Source: an uncultured Alphaproteobacteria bacterium (lineage in GTDB: Bacteria > Pseudomonadota > Alphaproteobacteria > RF32 > CAG-239). From it: 6,263 nucleotides of DNA. How positions within the stretch are numbered: position 1 is the first letter of the stretch; each line of letters begins with the position of its first letter. A program made the position numbers and the translations under genes. Positions 5,308 through 6,263 of the stretch are shown here, in pieces. A model generated the notes under the pieces. It worked only from the letters and a program-made list of their open reading frames with translations. It did no database searches and had not been told where the DNA came from. The stretch lies in the NCBI GenBank assembly GCA_934271195.1, contig CAKQRB010000043.1, forward strand, positions 1 to 6,263, in the 5' to 3' direction.

Positions 5308-5336
5308 TTGACTTATTTTGGAGTATTTCCTATATT
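5308..5336 (+). promoter_or_regulatory. Promoter of the ATPase gene (sigma70 type)
   Basis: TTGACT (5308-5313), a 17-base spacer and TATATT (5331-5336), giving a start near 5343 and a leader of about 37 bases. It shows that the ATPase gene is probably transcribed separately from hipBA. The same hexamer pair (TTGAC-, TATATT) is used at hipBA. Confidence 0.65.
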
Positions 5337-5379
5337 GTCAATAAATCTGTGTAAATTTTAAGCAAAGAATGGTGATTAT

Positions 5380-6263
5380 ATGCTGATAAACTTCAAGTTT
5401 AGTAATTTCAAAAGTTTTAAAGACGAGGCTGAATTTTCAATGGAGCCATTAACTAATAATGGTTCCATTAGCAATGCTATTGAAACTGGCTATAAAAAAG
5501 CACCTTGTGTTTATAGAACATCAGCAATTTTTGGAGCTAATGCTTCTGGTAAGTCTAATTTTATTGAAGCAATGCTTGCATTAAAGTTTTTGATAACAAA
5601 AAGTTATCGGAATTCAACTGATTCCAATATATATGGGTTAGAATATAAATTGGCTGATACACAAAATAATGCTCTTTTTGAAATTGAATTTATTAAAAAC
5701 AGGAATGTATATAGATATTTTATAGAACTTAATAAAAAAGCAATTGTTAGAGAAGAAGCCTATTACAATGAATTACAAGTGGATAAAAGAGAAAAATGCT
5801 TATTCAAGAGAACTCTAACTGAATTTAACAGTCCGTGTGGCATTGATAAGAATATTGCTGAACAGACTATTAAAACGAGGCTTCTTGTTAGTGAATTGAT
5901 TAATAATAGAAACACTCAAAATAAATTTATTCACGATATATATCAATGGTTTTCCAACGATATTCATATATATGTGAACGAACAATTTGAGCTGACAACG
6001 AATATTTATTCAACAGAGTCGGATGATTTGGGAGAGAAAACTAAATTTCTTAATAAAGCAGGAATTAATATTAGTAAATTGCTGTATGTAGGACAATCCT
6101 TGAAATCAATACATACAAATGAAGTCGGAAAAGATATAATTTTTGATTTTGAAACAGAAGAATCTGCGGGAACCAAAACTCTTTTAGATTTGTCAAAAGA
6201 TTTGATAGAAGTTTTAAAAGAGGGGAGGATATTGTTTGCGGATGAATTGGATAAATCCTTACA
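5380..6263 (+). CDS. AAA/ABC-type ATPase, RloA/AbiLi (OLD-like) family, 3' end outside the window
   Basis: The first 294 codons of an ATPase of the SMC/ABC-like class found in phage-defence and retron/abortive-infection systems. The N-terminus MLINFKFSNFKSFKDEAEFS is the usual opening strand and loop of this class. Walker A is GANASGKS (52-59). After a long, variable helical insert comes the ABC-signature-like segment ESAGTKTLLDL (261-271) and Walker B ILFADE (284-289) followed by LDKSL, which in relatives continues into the D-loop histidine; the window ends within that codon. The family typically has about 400-450 residues and is often paired with an RloB-type or nuclease effector just downstream; here that gene would be to the right of the window. 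Start: ATG 5380 with GGTGAT (5371-5376) close by, matching the far 5' end of the anti-Shine-Dalgarno. Codon use is very AT-rich, unlike mutY. PtuA-like or other OLD-like ATPases remain possible. Confidence 0.85.
   Translation, partial: MLINFKFSNFKSFKDEAEFSMEPLTNNGSISNAIETGYKKAPCVYRTSAIFGANASGKSNFIEAMLALKFLITKSYRNSTDSNIYGLEYKLADTQNNALFEIEFIKNRNVYRYFIELNKKAIVREEAYYNELQVDKREKCLFKRTLTEFNSPCGIDKNIAEQTIKTRLLVSELINNRNTQNKFIHDIYQWFSNDIHIYVNEQFELTTNIYSTESDDLGEKTKFLNKAGINISKLLYVGQSLKSIHTNEVGKDIIFDFETEESAGTKTLLDLSKDLIEVLKEGRILFADELDKSL

Noticed and set aside
5209..5379. Riboswitch or small RNA between hipA and the ATPase gene
   Set aside because: Only a simple inverted repeat upstream of the promoter is visible, so it would not be in the ATPase leader; no known riboswitch motif seen.

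Overview
The window looks like part of a low-GC, Gram-negative bacterial chromosome, most likely an alphaproteobacterium of the AT-rich, gut- or host-associated kind. This rests on the MutY sequence, whose active-site stretch (LMLQQTTVKTVIPYF, GLGYYSRAR, VIDGNVIRI) reads like alphaproteobacterial MutY, and on a lipid-free Sec signal peptide on one product. The taxonomic call is inference.

Left part (1-1490). The window opens inside the 5' end of an IS200/IS605-type transposase (minus strand) with its subterminal hairpin, followed by a bidirectional terminator and a 62-residue hypothetical gene (minus strand). Next comes a plus-strand gene for an exported, lysine-rich protein. Its signal peptide and body lie in different frames, joined at an 8-A tract. 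It converges, with a 4-base overlap, on a small minus-strand gene that also appears frameshifted.

Middle (1479-3318). Two minus-strand genes, mutY (adenine DNA glycosylase) followed by a TrpF-like TIM-barrel protein, form a likely operon. The small frameshifted gene at its end overlaps the TrpF-like gene. This block has the highest GC in the window.

Right part (3319-6263). After an intergenic stretch with a strong hairpin terminator, the GC content drops sharply and all genes run on the plus strand. A complete hipBA toxin-antitoxin module sits behind three 19-base dyad-symmetric repeats in exact 50-base register around a good sigma70-type promoter. A short leader reading frame ends on the hipB start codon. 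A separate promoter then drives the first 294 codons of an AAA/ABC-type ATPase of the RloA/AbiLi (OLD-like) kind, cut by the window edge. This half looks like the start of an acquired defence or toxin-antitoxin island. The terminator at its left border is directly followed (minus-strand view) by a CCA-type tRNA-like end, which could mark an integration scar.

The observations most worth a second look are the periodic operator array with the coupled leader at hipBA, the A8 tract separating signal peptide from body in the exported protein, and the possible island boundary at 3511-3620. The ATPase is only partly visible, so any partner gene lies outside the window.
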